DNA of 64,000 nucleotides from Micromonospora sp. MH99 (GCF_021442385.1 NZ_MUZA01000004.1:1-64000), one strand, 5' to 3'. Numbered from the stretch's first letter, positions 38,301 through 46,772 are shown. The notes: a model not told the origin generated them from the letters alone. A program made the numbers and translations.

Positions 38301-39284
38301 GTCCGAGCGGGTGAGGGTCAGCGGCAGCGACGCCGTGGCCGGGTGTTTGCGGTCCAGGATGTCGACGACGGCCCGGTTCACGGGGGTCGGCGGCGGCGCG
38401 GTGGCCGCGCCGGTGAACAGGCGCAGGTCGGCGAGCTGGATCAACGGCTCACCGCTGTTGGCGGTGATGTTCAGCCGGTAGCGGCTGAACTCCTGCGGCG
38501 CGGCGATGTCGAACCGGCGGGTCTGGAACCGCTCCGCGAAGCTCTGGTTGGTGCGTCGGTCCAGATCGGACCAGTTCTGCCCGTCGTTGGAGCCCTGCAG
38601 GGTCCAGTCCTTCGGGTCCCGCCCGACGAAGTCGTTGGCCGACGTCAGCGCGTACCCGGTGATCCGCTTGGGTGCGGCCAGCTGATACGCCACCCACGCG
38701 GTCGGGGTGCGGACCAGCCACTTGGTGTTGGCGTCGCCGTCGGTCAGCTTCTCCTTGGTCTCGCTCGGCGGGTTGTCACCGCTGGCGGTCACCCCGGCCA
38801 CCGGTTCGGCGACCGGGATGGCGCCCGCCGGGCGGGCGCCGATCAGGCCGGTGAACCAGGTGGAGTCGACCTGCGCGCGGGCGGCGTCGGCGATGCCGAC
38901 GAAGCCGCCGCCGGCCTTCATGTAGCTCTGGAGCGCCGCCTCCTGGTCGCGGTTGAGCGCGGCGCCCGTCGCGGAGAGAAAGACCACGCTGCGGTACGCC
39001 GACAGCCCGGCCGCGGTGAAGACCGCCGGGTCCGTGGTGGCCGTGACATCGATGTCATGACTGGCCGCAAGCTGTCGGATGGTGTCCACCGCGCGCGACA
39101 CCGGGTCCTGTTGTTCGGCCACCGGCCCGTGGAACACGAGCACTGCCGTCCCGGGCGACTGTGCCGCCTGGGCGGCGGCCGCGGGTCGCGGCGCGGCGTT
39201 GGCCGCCGTGGCCGTGGCGGTGGCCGGAATGAGTGTGGCGAAGGCCGCTACCGCGGCGAGGGTTCGTCGTACGTCTCTGGTCAT
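35337..39284 (-). CDS. Multidomain secreted protein: ThuA/discoidin/sugar dehydrogenase/PKD/DUF1080
   Basis: A 1315-residue secreted protein. After a signal peptide, a ThuA-like fold (~45-150, AVLVFHG...GGGFVGIADA) is interrupted by an F5/8 discoidin domain (~165-293) and resumes at ~301-406 (RSFYTGMGHTEGSY). A PQQ-dependent sugar dehydrogenase-like propeller follows (~420-928, HGLTIAPDG, GGGMAFDAKGNLYVGSGDN, MGVRNIARLQIDP). Then come a PKD domain (~948-1011), the GCTINDLID module (~1013-1095) and a DUF1080 beta-sandwich (~1100-1315). DUF1080 includes 3-keto-glycoside hydrolases. Together these suggest extracellular sugar or glycoside oxidation. It starts 17 bases after the laccase gene stop. 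Confidence 0.85.
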   Translation of the reverse strand: MTRDVRRTLAAVAAFATLIPATATATAANAAPRPAAAAQAAQSPGTAVLVFHGPVAEQQDPVSRAVDTIRQLAASHDIDVTATTDPAVFTAAGLSAYRSVVFLSATGAALNRDQEAALQSYMKAGGGFVGIADAARAQVDSTWFTGLIGARPAGAIPVAEPVAGVTASGDNPPSETKEKLTDGDANTKWLVRTPTAWVAYQLAAPKRITGYALTSANDFVGRDPKDWTLQGSNDGQNWSDLDRRTNQSFAERFQTRRFDIAAPQEFSRYRLNITANSGEPLIQLADLRLFTGAATAPPPTPVNRAVVDILDRKHPATASLPLTLTRSDRWDNWDPNPIGSVHTLAQVEERHYDPGPGANGPFHPVSWCRDYDGGRSFYTGMGHTEGSYGEEAFRTHLAGALNWTTGRVRGDCQATIAANYKVERLTAANQTGQLDQIGEPHGLTIAPDGTVFYVGKAACPTGPIADWNDPNVGLGCGTIHSWDPRTKQVKLLTTLEVMGNRGSGSELVKNEEGLLGIVPDPKFADNGWLYVYWMPHESIDRVQRVGQRTVSRFTYDREAQTIDQATRKDLLKFPVQIHSCCHAGGGMAFDAKGNLYVGSGDNNSSEGSQGYSGNNWTQEYQGISFQDARRTAGNTNDLAGKIIRIHPEADGTYTIPEGNLFPPGTEKTRPEIYVMGVRNIARLQIDPEHQWLTAGWVGPDASSPSPTLGPAKYETATIITSAGNQGWPYCMGNRQPYRDRSSTDATVLTGWYDCGDLKNTSPRNTGLVDIPAARDNMIWYSPDGGGPVFPKRTDGSGLPTYVAADATYTQPYLRGGGQAIMSGPTYHRDRVDPDSTVAWPAYWDEKWFIGDQSNAANRVAVTVDPAGVPTATPPVYAESLRAIIPSGNGDTKLQSWMDAKFGPDGALYLLDYGGGFFSLHPNQKLIRITYTGTAPTPAPAATSVAVQNKPLTIAFTGSKSGGVSHRWEFGDGATSTEADPRHTYAKVGTYTAKLTVTYADGETATVQTTVTVGCAVPDSRATVWLGDTDTGVPSRTVGQGCTINDLIDDESTWPDHNAFVRHVSAVTRAMQDDGLLNAREAGTLTRLAAASDIGRDGRTGYEPLYDGTAESLRGWQQAPTGSFSIQPDGALRSSGGLGMLWHTRELGDFSLKVQFKDIAPGTNRANTGVFVRFPDLRTPLEQRPPGSCGTVGSARTSPAWMAIYCGHEIQIYDGESGEPQKTGSVYNFDPVPLAQAGVTPKNVWNDYEIRVVGQHYTMIRNGVVINEFDNTPGKESSRAGDPPTDLRQFLRGFIGLQNHGDNDLTEFRNIRVREL
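36000..36246 (-). repeat. GCTINDLID module, copy 2 (inside multidomain protein)
   Basis: The second copy of the module (VPDSRATV, DTGV, GCTINDLID, AFVRHVSAVT, SDIG), placed between the PKD and DUF1080 domains. It shares the same order of conserved positions with copy 1. Confidence 0.7.
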
Positions 39285-39301
39285 CCCCGTCCCCACTTTC
39301 G

Positions 39302-40306
39302 TCAGCTTCCGTGCGTGTGGGTGTGGCCCTGGAACCGGTGGATCGCCTCTTCGGCGCCGGGGGGCATGCTGCCGTCGGCGTTGCGCACCAGGAAGATCCC
39401 GGCCATGCCGCCGTCGGAGTGGTTCTGCACGTGGCAGTGGTACATCCACGCACCGGGTCCGACGCCCTCGCCGGCCAGCACCTGGAACCCGAACGAGCTG
39501 CCCGGGTTGAGGTCCTTGTTGTCGATGACCAGGCTCGGGTCGGCCGGCCCCTCCAGCATTCCGGTGCGGTTGTCCGCCCAGCGGTGCGCGTGCAGGTGGA
39601 AGGTGTGGAACAGGTTGCCGTGCCCGATGGCGAGCCACTCCACCCGCTGGCCCAGGTTCGCCTCGAACATCGGCGTGTCCGGGGCCATCCGGTTGTTGAT
39701 CGTCATGTCGTGGAACACGACGGTGAACTGCTTGTCCGGCAGGATGTCGCCCCGGCGCCTGACGATCAGGGCCCCGTACAGGCCCTTCGCGACTCCGGCG
39801 GTGCCGTGGTCGGTGCCCATGGCGTGATCGTGGTAGTGCCAGTAGCCGGCGCTGCCCGGCATGTACCGGCGGCCCGACGCGGCCACCATCTCGTGGGAGC
39901 GCCAGACGTACGTCCGGGTTTCGCCGGGGTTGTTGAACGAGGCGTTGAGCGGACTGCCGTCCGAGTCGGTGCTGTAGTCCACGCCGTGCGGGTGGATGGA
40001 GAGCCGCTGGTCGGTGGTGTTGACCAGGGTGATCTCCAGGGTGTCACCCTCGTAGATCTCCAGCACCGGCCCCGGCACGGTGGCCTGTCCGGGTGCGAGG
40101 CCGTACCCGAACAGGCCGCCGGGCAACTGCTCGGCGTAGATGGTGACCTTCTTGGTCACTCCGGCGGCGGCCCGGGCCGGGCTGCCTCCGAACGCGTCGC
40201 CGAGCGTGGGCGCGGACGCGCCCAGCGCCCCGGCGGCGAGGGCCCCGGTGGCGATCAGTGATCGGCGGGACAGGTGGCGATGGGAGCCAACGGCGTGATC
40301 GTCCAT
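39302..40306 (-). CDS. Two-domain small laccase (multicopper oxidase)
   Basis: A 334-residue small laccase of the Streptomyces SLAC type, which oxidises phenols and reduces O2 to water. A Tat signal (LSRRSLIATGA, residues 12-22) sends it out folded with copper. All copper motifs are present: IHPHGVDY, GYWHYHDHAMG, HTFHLHAHRW and HCHVQNHSDGGM (T1/T2/T3 ligands). Two cupredoxin domains instead of three predict a functional trimer. The ATG at 40306 has a ggaga site. It is first in a four-gene secreted redox operon; an unusual long dyad lies in its promoter region. Confidence 0.95.
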   Translation of the reverse strand: MDDHAVGSHRHLSRRSLIATGALAAGALGASAPTLGDAFGGSPARAAAGVTKKVTIYAEQLPGGLFGYGLAPGQATVPGPVLEIYEGDTLEITLVNTTDQRLSIHPHGVDYSTDSDGSPLNASFNNPGETRTYVWRSHEMVAASGRRYMPGSAGYWHYHDHAMGTDHGTAGVAKGLYGALIVRRRGDILPDKQFTVVFHDMTINNRMAPDTPMFEANLGQRVEWLAIGHGNLFHTFHLHAHRWADNRTGMLEGPADPSLVIDNKDLNPGSSFGFQVLAGEGVGPGAWMYHCHVQNHSDGGMAGIFLVRNADGSMPPGAEEAIHRFQGHTHTHGS

Positions 40307-40425
40307 GGGTCTCCGTTCCCGACCGGGCGAAGACGCGACGAGGGCAGGGTGCATCGACCGCCGAGCACAAGGCGGCAGCACGACTGAGGTGAGGATCGTC
40401 GCGGACTTCGCTCGGAAGACTCAGA

Positions 40426-40470
40426 ACTTTCGATGGATGAACACAACTTATGTAATCCATCAACGAAAGT
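40426..40470. promoter_or_regulatory. AT-rich interrupted palindrome upstream of the laccase operon
   Basis: ACTTTCGATGGAT (40426-40438) faces ATCCATCAACGAAAGT (40455-40470), an inverted repeat with a 3-base insertion in the right arm and a 16-base centre. The patch is far more AT-rich than the surroundings. Position (~120-165 bases before the ATG) suggests an operator or activator site. Confidence 0.5.
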
Positions 40471-40540
40471 ACAGGTCTGATTGCAGGAAGATTACCGCGA
40501 GATCACAACGTACGTCGATTGACCAGGCGATGTGGCGCGG

Positions 40541-41389
40541 TCAGACGGTGTGCCGGCCGTCCATCGGCAGGCCGGGGACCTCCGGCGGCTCGGGCGACTG
40601 GGCGGGCTGGCCGAGCCGCTCCACCCGGGTCGGGTCGAGGACCCGGGCGAGGAACGCGCGGGTCCGCTCGTGCTTCGGCGCCCCCAGCACCTCCTGCGGC
40701 GGCCCCTGCTCGACAACGACGCCGCCGTCCATGAACACGACCCGGTCCGCCACGTCCCGGGCGAACGCCATCTCGTGGGTGACCACCATCATCGTCATGC
40801 CGTCCTCGGCGAGCCCCCGCATGACGGTGAGCACGTCGCCGACCAGCTCCGGGTCGAGCGCCGACGTCGGCTCGTCGAAGAGCATCAGCTTCGGCTCCAT
40901 CGACAACGACCGGGCGATCGCGGCCCGCTGCTGCTGCCCGCCCGAGAGCTGCGCCGGGAACGCGTCGGCCTTGTCGGTCAGGCCGACCCGCTCCAGGTTG
41001 GCCCGCGCGATCCGCTCGGCCTCGGCGCGACCACGCCGCAGCACCCGCCGCTGGGCGATGGTGAGGTTGTTCAGCACGGTCAGGTGCGGGAACAGGTTGA
41101 ACGACTGGAACACCATCCCGATGCCCCGACGCACCGCGTCGATCTCGACGTCCGGGTCGGTCATCTCGACGCCGTTCACCCAGATCGTTCCGGCGGTCGG
41201 CTCCTCCAGCAGGTCGACGCAGCGCAGCAACGTCGACTTACCGGAGCCGGACGGCCCGATGACGCAGACGACCTCGCCCTGGCCGACCTCGAAGTCGATG
41301 CCCTTGAGCACCTCGAGCGAACCGAAGGACTTGTGCAGGTCGCGGATCTCGACGGCGGGACGGGACGGGGTGGTCGTCATGCGGGTCAC
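40541..41389 (-). CDS. Polar amino acid ABC importer ATPase (GlnQ/GluA-type)
   Basis: A 282-residue importer ATPase: Walker [10 protein letters not shown], signature [15 protein letters not shown], Walker [14 protein letters not shown] and the Gln loop [13 protein letters not shown] all fit the polar amino acid (GlnQ) group. A ~40-residue Pro-rich tail follows the NBD. The GTG at 41389 overlaps the permease stop (GTGA); ATG 41380 is an alternative. It energises uptake with the permease and lipoprotein genes just upstream. The exact amino acid cannot be read from sequence. Confidence 0.93.
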   Translation of the reverse strand: MTRMTTTPSRPAVEIRDLHKSFGSLEVLKGIDFEVGQGEVVCVIGPSGSGKSTLLRCVDLLEEPTAGTIWVNGVEMTDPDVEIDAVRRGIGMVFQSFNLFPHLTVLNNLTIAQRRVLRRGRAEAERIARANLERVGLTDKADAFPAQLSGGQQQRAAIARSLSMEPKLMLFDEPTSALDPELVGDVLTVMRGLAEDGMTMMVVTHEMAFARDVADRVVFMDGGVVVEQGPPQEVLGAPKHERTRAFLARVLDPTRVERLGQPAQSPEPPEVPGLPMDGRHTV

Positions 41390-42180
41390 CGGGCCTTGGC
41401 GTAGCGGAGTTCGAGGCGGCGCACCACCTGGGACAGGGGCAGGGTGATGACGAGGTAGGCGAGGCCGGCCACCAGCAGCGGCGTGGCGTTCACCCGGTCG
41501 TTGAGCATGTCCCGGCCGAACTTGGTGACCTCGATGGTCTGCGCCGTCACGCCCAGCACATAGGCCAGCGACGAGTCCTTGGTGAGCAGGATGAGCTCGT
41601 TCGTCAGCGGTGGGATGACGATCCGGAACGCCTGCGGGATGACGATGGTGCGCATGGCGGTGAAGTGCGACATGCCGAGGGTGCGGGCCGCCTCCATCTG
41701 CCCCTTCGGCACGGCCTGGATGCCGGCCCGGATGGTCTCGGCCATGTACGCGGCGGCGGTCAGGCCGAGACCGATCGCGATCGAGCCGAACACGCCGCCG
41801 GGAATCTCCCGCTCCGGGAAGGCGATCGGGATGCCGTACCCGACGAGGAAGAGCACCAGCAGCGCCGGCAGACCCCGGAACAACTCGATGTACGCGGTCG
41901 CCAGCCAGCGGTACGGCGCCACCCGGGACAGCCGCATCAGCGCGAGCACGGTGCCGAACACGAGGCCGAAGGCGAACGCGCCAAGCGTGTAGAGGATCGT
42001 GTTGCGCAGCGCCACGGTGATGATCGTCGGGAACATCGACTCGATGATGTCGACGCGGAAGAACGCGTCCTTGAGCCTGCCCCAGTCCGCGGCGAAGAGC
42101 ACCACGGCGATGATCGCGACGAAGACCAGGTACTGGATGCCGAGGGACAGTCGTTCCCGCTGGCGGCGTCGCAGCTTCAC
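41386..42180 (-). CDS. Polar amino acid ABC importer permease
   Basis: A 264-residue HisM/GlnP-type permease with the EAA loop ([31 protein letters not shown]) and about five membrane helices, including [14 protein letters not shown] and [17 protein letters not shown]. The GTG start at 42180 is preferred. Upstream in-frame starts lie within or before the hairpin at 42213-42243, which would bury their initiation sites. Only one permease gene is present, so a homodimer is likely. It overlaps the ATPase gene by 4 bases. Confidence 0.92.
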   Translation of the reverse strand: MKLRRRQRERLSLGIQYLVFVAIIAVVLFAADWGRLKDAFFRVDIIESMFPTIITVALRNTILYTLGAFAFGLVFGTVLALMRLSRVAPYRWLATAYIELFRGLPALLVLFLVGYGIPIAFPEREIPGGVFGSIAIGLGLTAAAYMAETIRAGIQAVPKGQMEAARTLGMSHFTAMRTIVIPQAFRIVIPPLTNELILLTKDSSLAYVLGVTAQTIEVTKFGRDMLNDRVNATPLLVAGLAYLVITLPLSQVVRRLELRYAKAR

Positions 42181-42212
42181 GTCGGCTCGTTGCCTTCCCG
42201 GAGTGTGTCGAC

Positions 42213-42243
42213 GGGAAGGGCGCGCGAGACGCGCGCCCTTCCC
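42213..42243 (-). terminator. Intercistronic hairpin between binding-protein and permease genes
   Basis: A perfect 13-bp stem (GGGAAGGGCGCGC and complement) with a 5-base loop lies 14 bases after the lipoprotein stop. It probably stabilises or partly terminates the transcript so that binding protein exceeds permease, as in many ABC importer operons. Confidence 0.75.
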
Positions 42244-42256
42244 CACTGAGCGTCGA

Positions 42257-43075
42257 TCAGGCGCTGGGCCGCTTGCCGATCCACTTTTCGTAGATCGAGT
42301 CGTACGAGCCGTCCTGCTTGGCCTTGGCCAGCGCCTCGTTGATCTTCTTGAGCAGTTCCGGGTTGCCGTCCTTCTTCACAGAGAACCCGTACTGCTCGCC
42401 GGTGTCGAACTCGGCGGTCACCTCGAACCCACCCGGGTTCTTGCGGAGGTACTCGGTCCAGACCGGCAGGTCGTTGACGGCGGCCTCGACCTGGCCGTTG
42501 GCGACTGCCTGCTGCAGGGCGGCGAGATCCTCGAACTCGACCAGCTGCAGGCCCTTCTCCTTCTCGAACTTGCGGGCGTAGTCACGGCCGGTGGTGGCCG
42601 CCTGGACGCCGAGCTTCTTGCCCCGCAGGTCGTCGAGCGACTTGTACGGCTTGCCGGTCTTGACCAGCATCGCCTGCGTCGCGTCGAAGTACGGGTCGGA
42701 GAAGTTCATCACCTTCTGCCGTTCGGCGGTGATGGTCATGCCGGCGGCCGCCGCGTCGCACTTGCCGGTGTTCAGGTCCTGACCGGACTTGATCCCCTCG
42801 AACGGCGTGTCGATGATCGTCTGCTCGACGCCCAGCTCCTTGGCCACGAGGTCCATCACGTCGACGTCGAACCCGGTGACCTTGCCGCTGGCGTCCTTCG
42901 ACTGGAACGGCGGGTACGGCAGGTGGGTGCAGACGGTCAGCTTGCCGGCCTCGACCAGCTTGACTCCGCTGGCCTGGACCTCGCTGTCATCCTTCTTGGC
43001 GCATCCCGCGCTCAACGCCAGAGCGGCGACCGCCGCGACGAGGCCGGCCTGACGGACTGCGCTACGGACTCTCAC
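42257..43075 (-). CDS. Polar amino acid-binding lipoprotein
   Basis: A 272-residue solute-binding lipoprotein. Lipobox LSAGC places lipid on Cys25. The periplasmic-binding fold type 2 is clear: VCTHLPYPPFQSKDASGKVTGFDVDVMDLVAKELG, CDAAAAGMTITAERQKVMNFSDPYF and the hinge region GKKLGVQAATTG. It captures a polar amino acid and delivers it to the permease encoded 76 bases downstream. The GTG at 43075 follows an ggaggg site. Upstream in-frame starts would add a non-signal extension and are unlikely. Confidence 0.92.
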   Translation of the reverse strand: MRVRSAVRQAGLVAAVAALALSAGCAKKDDSEVQASGVKLVEAGKLTVCTHLPYPPFQSKDASGKVTGFDVDVMDLVAKELGVEQTIIDTPFEGIKSGQDLNTGKCDAAAAGMTITAERQKVMNFSDPYFDATQAMLVKTGKPYKSLDDLRGKKLGVQAATTGRDYARKFEKEKGLQLVEFEDLAALQQAVANGQVEAAVNDLPVWTEYLRKNPGGFEVTAEFDTGEQYGFSVKKDGNPELLKKINEALAKAKQDGSYDSIYEKWIGKRPSA

Positions 43076-43439
43076 GAGTGTCCCTCCGGTTCGGCTCCCC
43101 TGTGACAGGAAGCCAGGTTGGTGCGAAGACGGTGTGACAGGGGACGGTACCTGATTCGACGAACGGTACCCAGATCGCACGATGCAGCGGTCGTGCTGCG
43201 GTGACCGTCACAGCCCGTGAACGGGACGGGCGGTCCCGAACGGGACGACCGGTCGCAGCGACCAGCGGCATTTGAGTATCCGACCCACCTCGAACGAGTA
43301 AGCAGCTGAGCCGGCCACCGCTGCGCCACCGCAGAAGCTGATAGACGATCAGTGCCACCGCCGCGTTGACCGATGAAAAAAACTGACCGTCGAGCCCGGC
43401 ACACCCGAGGCGATCCCGGATGGGAGGGCACGGCTGAGG
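43076..43439. other. 364-base divergent intergenic region
   Basis: No gene is supported. It should hold promoters of the importer operon and of the divergent HTH gene. The palindrome GTCCCG-aa-CGGGAC (43233-43246) overlaps the second of two direct copies of gaacgggacg spaced 19 bases apart (from ~43219). It is a reasonable operator candidate. A short A run (gatgaaaaaaactg) at ~43373 is unusual for the local base composition. Confidence 0.45.
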
Positions 43440-43916
43440 ATGGACACCTATCCCACGACACCCCAGATGGCCTTCGCACAGTTCGTGCGCCAGGCCGTCG
43501 ACGACGCCCGCGAGGAGCACGGTTGGACAGTCGGCGACATCGCGCACCACACCGGTGTCAGCCGCTCGACGCTGTTCCGCTGGCTCGCCGGTGACTGGCA
43601 GCGCTACCCGGAGCTGGCGAAGGTCCGCAGCCTCTGCGCCACCCTCGGCCTTTCCATCGCCGCCGCGATCCGGCCGCTCGCGATGCCGAACGCCGTCGTG
43701 ACGCCGCACGTGCTGGCGGAGGTCGAGGCGGACATGGGCACCATCCGGAGGCGGCTGCTCGACGACACGGTCTCCGCCGCCGACAAGCGCCGGATCCGGG
43801 AACTTCTGCGCCGCCTCGCCGGCCGCGATCTCCCGGTCGAGGGAGCGCCGCCGTCCACGACCGGCTCCGGGGCCGTTCCGCCCTCCCCCTCGCGGACGAG
43901 CGCGTCGCGCCGGTGA
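43440..43916 (+). CDS. Helix-turn-helix transcriptional regulator
   Basis: A 158-residue XRE-type regulator. HTH residues ~28-60 (WTVGDIAHHTGVSRSTLFRWLAG) are followed by a short helical tail (LAKVRSLCATLGLSIAAAIRPL) and a Glu/Arg-rich C-terminal half without a recognised ligand domain. It is divergent from the importer operon; the GTCCCG palindrome between them might be its site. It converges with the LRV-repeat gene 30 bases downstream. Confidence 0.85.
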   Translation: MDTYPTTPQMAFAQFVRQAVDDAREEHGWTVGDIAHHTGVSRSTLFRWLAGDWQRYPELAKVRSLCATLGLSIAAAIRPLAMPNAVVTPHVLAEVEADMGTIRRRLLDDTVSAADKRRIRELLRRLAGRDLPVEGAPPSTTGSGAVPPSPSRTSASRR

Positions 43917-43946
43917 CCCGACCGGCCGGGCGACCCCGGGCGGGCC

Positions 43947-44867
43947 TCAGCGGGCGGCGCGAGCCGGTCGACCCGGGCCGGTGCCGGAGCGCCGGGAACC
44001 GATGCGGGGAGCCCGTACCACCGGGGTGCTGGCGGCTCCGGGCCGGAAGTCCCGCGCGGCGGCGGCCACCATGTCGTCGGGATCGCCTTCGAGCCGCCGG
44101 CGGACGTGGGCCGGGATGATCTCGGACGTGGCCATCGCCAGCCGGACCTGCACCGAACGGTCGTCGACCAGGGCCTCCAGATCCGCCTCGTCCAGCTCCA
44201 GCGCGCGGACCAGCGCAACCCGCACGTCGACCGCCGGGTCCCTGGCCAGAGCGCCGCGCTGCGCGGCGGTGGTCCGCGGGTTGCGGGCGAGCCCCTTGCG
44301 GACGCGCACGGTGCGGTCGGCCAGCAGGGCGACGATGACGTCCGGGTCCTGGGTGTGCGTCGCGAGCCGTTCCCGCACCTCGGGTGAGACATCGTCGACC
44401 AGCCTGGCGGCCAGCTCGGGCTCCAACTCGCGGGACTCGGCGAGCAGGCCCCGAAGCTCCTTGTCGGGCGCGGCGGCCATCACCCGGCGGACCGACTCGT
44501 CGCAGGCCGGGTTGCCGGCGACGGCCCAGCGGACCCACCGGTCCGCGTCCTTGACCAGGCGCAGGAGATTGCCGGCCGACGTCGCGGGATTGCGTGCCAC
44601 GGCCTCCCGGACGTGACGATCATGGTCGCGGGTCAGCGACCGCAGGGCCTGCGCGGGCGCGTCCGGCCGGGCCGCGACCGCCTTGCGGACCGCTGTCGAC
44701 GCATCGGATGCCAGGTCGATGAGTGTCATCTGTGGCGTTGCGGGGTCGTGTGCGACGGCGAGCCGCGCGTCCGCCCCATCACCGGTCGGACGGTCGGCCG
44801 TGGCACCCGACCCGCTGTCCCGGTCGGCCCCGCCGACGTGCTGCTGCTTGCCCATGGGCGCAATCAT
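43947..44867 (-). CDS. Leucine-rich repeat variant (LRV/HEAT-like) protein
   Basis: A 306-residue soluble protein built of about seven ~25-residue LRV-type repeats: VRKAVAARPDAP, VREAVARNPATS, VRWAVAGNPACD, VRERLATHTQDP, VRKGLARNPRTT and related units. The N-terminal 40 and C-terminal 30 residues are Gly/Arg-rich and probably disordered. LRV proteins form superhelical binding scaffolds. No partner is indicated. Start may be the ATG at 44867 or the in-frame ATG at 44855; no clear ribosome-binding site decides it. Confidence 0.75.
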   Translation of the reverse strand: MIAPMGKQQHVGGADRDSGSGATADRPTGDGADARLAVAHDPATPQMTLIDLASDASTAVRKAVAARPDAPAQALRSLTRDHDRHVREAVARNPATSAGNLLRLVKDADRWVRWAVAGNPACDESVRRVMAAAPDKELRGLLAESRELEPELAARLVDDVSPEVRERLATHTQDPDVIVALLADRTVRVRKGLARNPRTTAAQRGALARDPAVDVRVALVRALELDEADLEALVDDRSVQVRLAMATSEIIPAHVRRRLEGDPDDMVAAAARDFRPGAASTPVVRAPRIGSRRSGTGPGRPARAAR

Positions 44868-44936
44868 GGCACGCGCCGGACCGGACCCCGCGCGGCAAGG
44901 CTGCGCAGCCAGTGGTCCGCGGCGGGCCGCCGAGGG

Positions 44937-45599
44937 TCAGTCGTGGCGCGGGGCCACCAGACCTGACTCGTACGCGATGACCACGAGTTGGGCGCGGTCG
45001 CGGGCGTGCAGCTTGGCCATGGCCCGGTTGATGTGGGTCTTGGCGGTGAGGGGGCTGATCACCATGCGCGCGGCGACCTCGTCGTTCGACAGGCCCTGGG
45101 CGACCAGGACGACTGCTTCACGTTCGCGGCTGGTCAGCTCCCGCAGACCGGTCGGGGCTCGCAGGTGGCGCGGCTCGGCGACGTACCTGTCGATGAGTCG
45201 GCGGGTGATCGAGGGCGCGAGCAGCGCGTCGCCCCGCGCGGCGACGCGTACGGCATGCAGGAAGTCCTCCGGCTCGATGTCCTTGACAAGGAAGCCGGCG
45301 GCGCCGGCGCGCAGCGCGTGGAAGACGTGTTCGTCGAGGCCGTAGTTGGTCAGGATCACGACGTGCACCCCCGCCAGGGCCGGGTCCGCGGCGATGAGCC
45401 GGGTCGCCTCGATGCCGTCCAGCACCGGCATCTGGATGTCGATGAGCGCGATGTCGGGCAGGTGACGCCGGGCGAGAGCGACCCCCTCGCGGCCGTCGGC
45501 GGCCTCGGCCACCACCTCGATGTCGTCCTCGATGTCCAGGAGGGCGCGGAAGCCACTGCGCAGCAGCGCCTGGTCGTCGACCAGCAGGACGCGGATCAT
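44937..45599 (-). CDS. NarL/LuxR-family response regulator
   Basis: A 220-residue response regulator. The receiver domain (1-~120) has DD near the start, phospho-acceptor Asp in IALIDIQMPV, Thr in ILTNYG and Lys in FLVKDIEP. The C-terminal LuxR HTH has LTSREREAVVLVAQGLSNDEVAARM and AKTHINRAMAKL. The ATG overlaps the histidine kinase stop (ATGA), so the pair is translated together. The target genes are not evident; the dyad at 46773 before the kinase could be autoregulatory. Confidence 0.94.
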   Translation of the reverse strand: MIRVLLVDDQALLRSGFRALLDIEDDIEVVAEAADGREGVALARRHLPDIALIDIQMPVLDGIEATRLIAADPALAGVHVVILTNYGLDEHVFHALRAGAAGFLVKDIEPEDFLHAVRVAARGDALLAPSITRRLIDRYVAEPRHLRAPTGLRELTSREREAVVLVAQGLSNDEVAARMVISPLTAKTHINRAMAKLHARDRAQLVVIAYESGLVAPRHD

Positions 45600-46714
45600 C
45601 CGGGCGGGCCGACGGGGAGTTCGGCGTGGACGGTGAAGCCACCCTCGTCCCGGGGCGCCGCGTGGAGGCGACCGCCCAGGGCGGTGACCCGTTCGCGCAT
45701 CCCGAGCAGCCCGACTCCGGGCGTCGGCACGGCGGCCAGCGTGGCATCGCCGTCGTCGTCGACGCGGATCGCGAGGGCGTCCGGACGGTAGTCGACCCGG
45801 ACCGACGCCGTGGCCGCGGCGGCGTGCCGGGCGACGTTGGTGAGGGACTCCTGCACGATCCGGTAGGCCGTCCGGTCCACCGCCGCCGGCACGGCGTGTC
45901 GTTCGCCCTCGACAGTCAACGTCGCGTCCAGCCCGGCCATCCGGGCCCGCTGCACCAACTCCGGCAGGTGGTCCAGGCCGCGCGGCGGGTTCCTGCCGTC
46001 GTCCCGCAGGGCCTCCAGGGTCGCGCGCAACTCCCGGCTCGCCTCACGGCCGGCCTCCCGGATCGCCAGCAGCGCCTCCGGCACCGCCTCGCCGCGCCGG
46101 CGGGCCAGGTGCACTGCCACCTCGGCCTGCACCTTGATGATCGAGATCTGGTGGGTGAGGGAATCGTGCAGCTCCCGCGCGATGTGCAGGCGCTCCTCGT
46201 CGGCGCGGCGTCGCGCCGTCTCCTCCCGGGTGCGCTCGGCCTCGTCCGCCCGCCGCTCGGCCTGCCGCAATGCCTCACCCGCGGCGCCGGCGGCGATCAG
46301 CCACGCCAGTTCGAGCGCGCCCCGGGCCCGGGCGAAGGCCTCCCCCGGGGGCAGGTGCAGCGGCGGGGCGAGGGCGGTGAGAGGAAGGGCGACGAGCATC
46401 AACACGGCGGCGACGACCGTGACGACCCGGTGGCCCGTCCGCACGCCGGTGTAGACCGCGAAGAGGAAGGCGACGGCCGGCACGTCGAGACCGACCGCCT
46501 GGTAACCCACGGCACACAGCCCGGTGACGGCGAGGACGGCGACGGGCGCCCGACCACGCGCCGCAAGCGCCAGACCGCTGGCCACCAGCAGCGAGTAACC
46601 CAGCAGGTCGCTGTCGACTGTGGAGTGGTCCGCGGACCGCCCGGCGACCAGCAGCACCGCCGCCACACCGACGGCGATCGCCGAGTCCCGGAGAGCTGCA
46701 CGCCCTGTGCTCAT
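45596..46714 (-). CDS. NarL-type sensor histidine kinase
   Basis: A 372-residue HisKA_3-family kinase. Four to five N-terminal membrane helices (~10-140) form the input region, with almost no extracellular loop, so the signal is probably sensed in the membrane. The dimerisation helix carries the phosphorylated His in IARELHDSLTHQIS. The HATPase has an N-box-like RIVQESLTNVARHA and a G2-like GLLGMRERV; the G1 segment reads DDDGDATLAAVPTPGVG. It partners with the overlapping LuxR-type regulator downstream. Confidence 0.93.
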   Translation of the reverse strand: MSTGRAALRDSAIAVGVAAVLLVAGRSADHSTVDSDLLGYSLLVASGLALAARGRAPVAVLAVTGLCAVGYQAVGLDVPAVAFLFAVYTGVRTGHRVVTVVAAVLMLVALPLTALAPPLHLPPGEAFARARGALELAWLIAAGAAGEALRQAERRADEAERTREETARRRADEERLHIARELHDSLTHQISIIKVQAEVAVHLARRRGEAVPEALLAIREAGREASRELRATLEALRDDGRNPPRGLDHLPELVQRARMAGLDATLTVEGERHAVPAAVDRTAYRIVQESLTNVARHAAAATASVRVDYRPDALAIRVDDDGDATLAAVPTPGVGLLGMRERVTALGGRLHAAPRDEGGFTVHAELPVGPPG

Positions 46715-46772
46715 GCGCGCACCCTAGCCCGACCTGCGGCGTCAGCGACTCCTGCGCACGACCGACAGGCGT

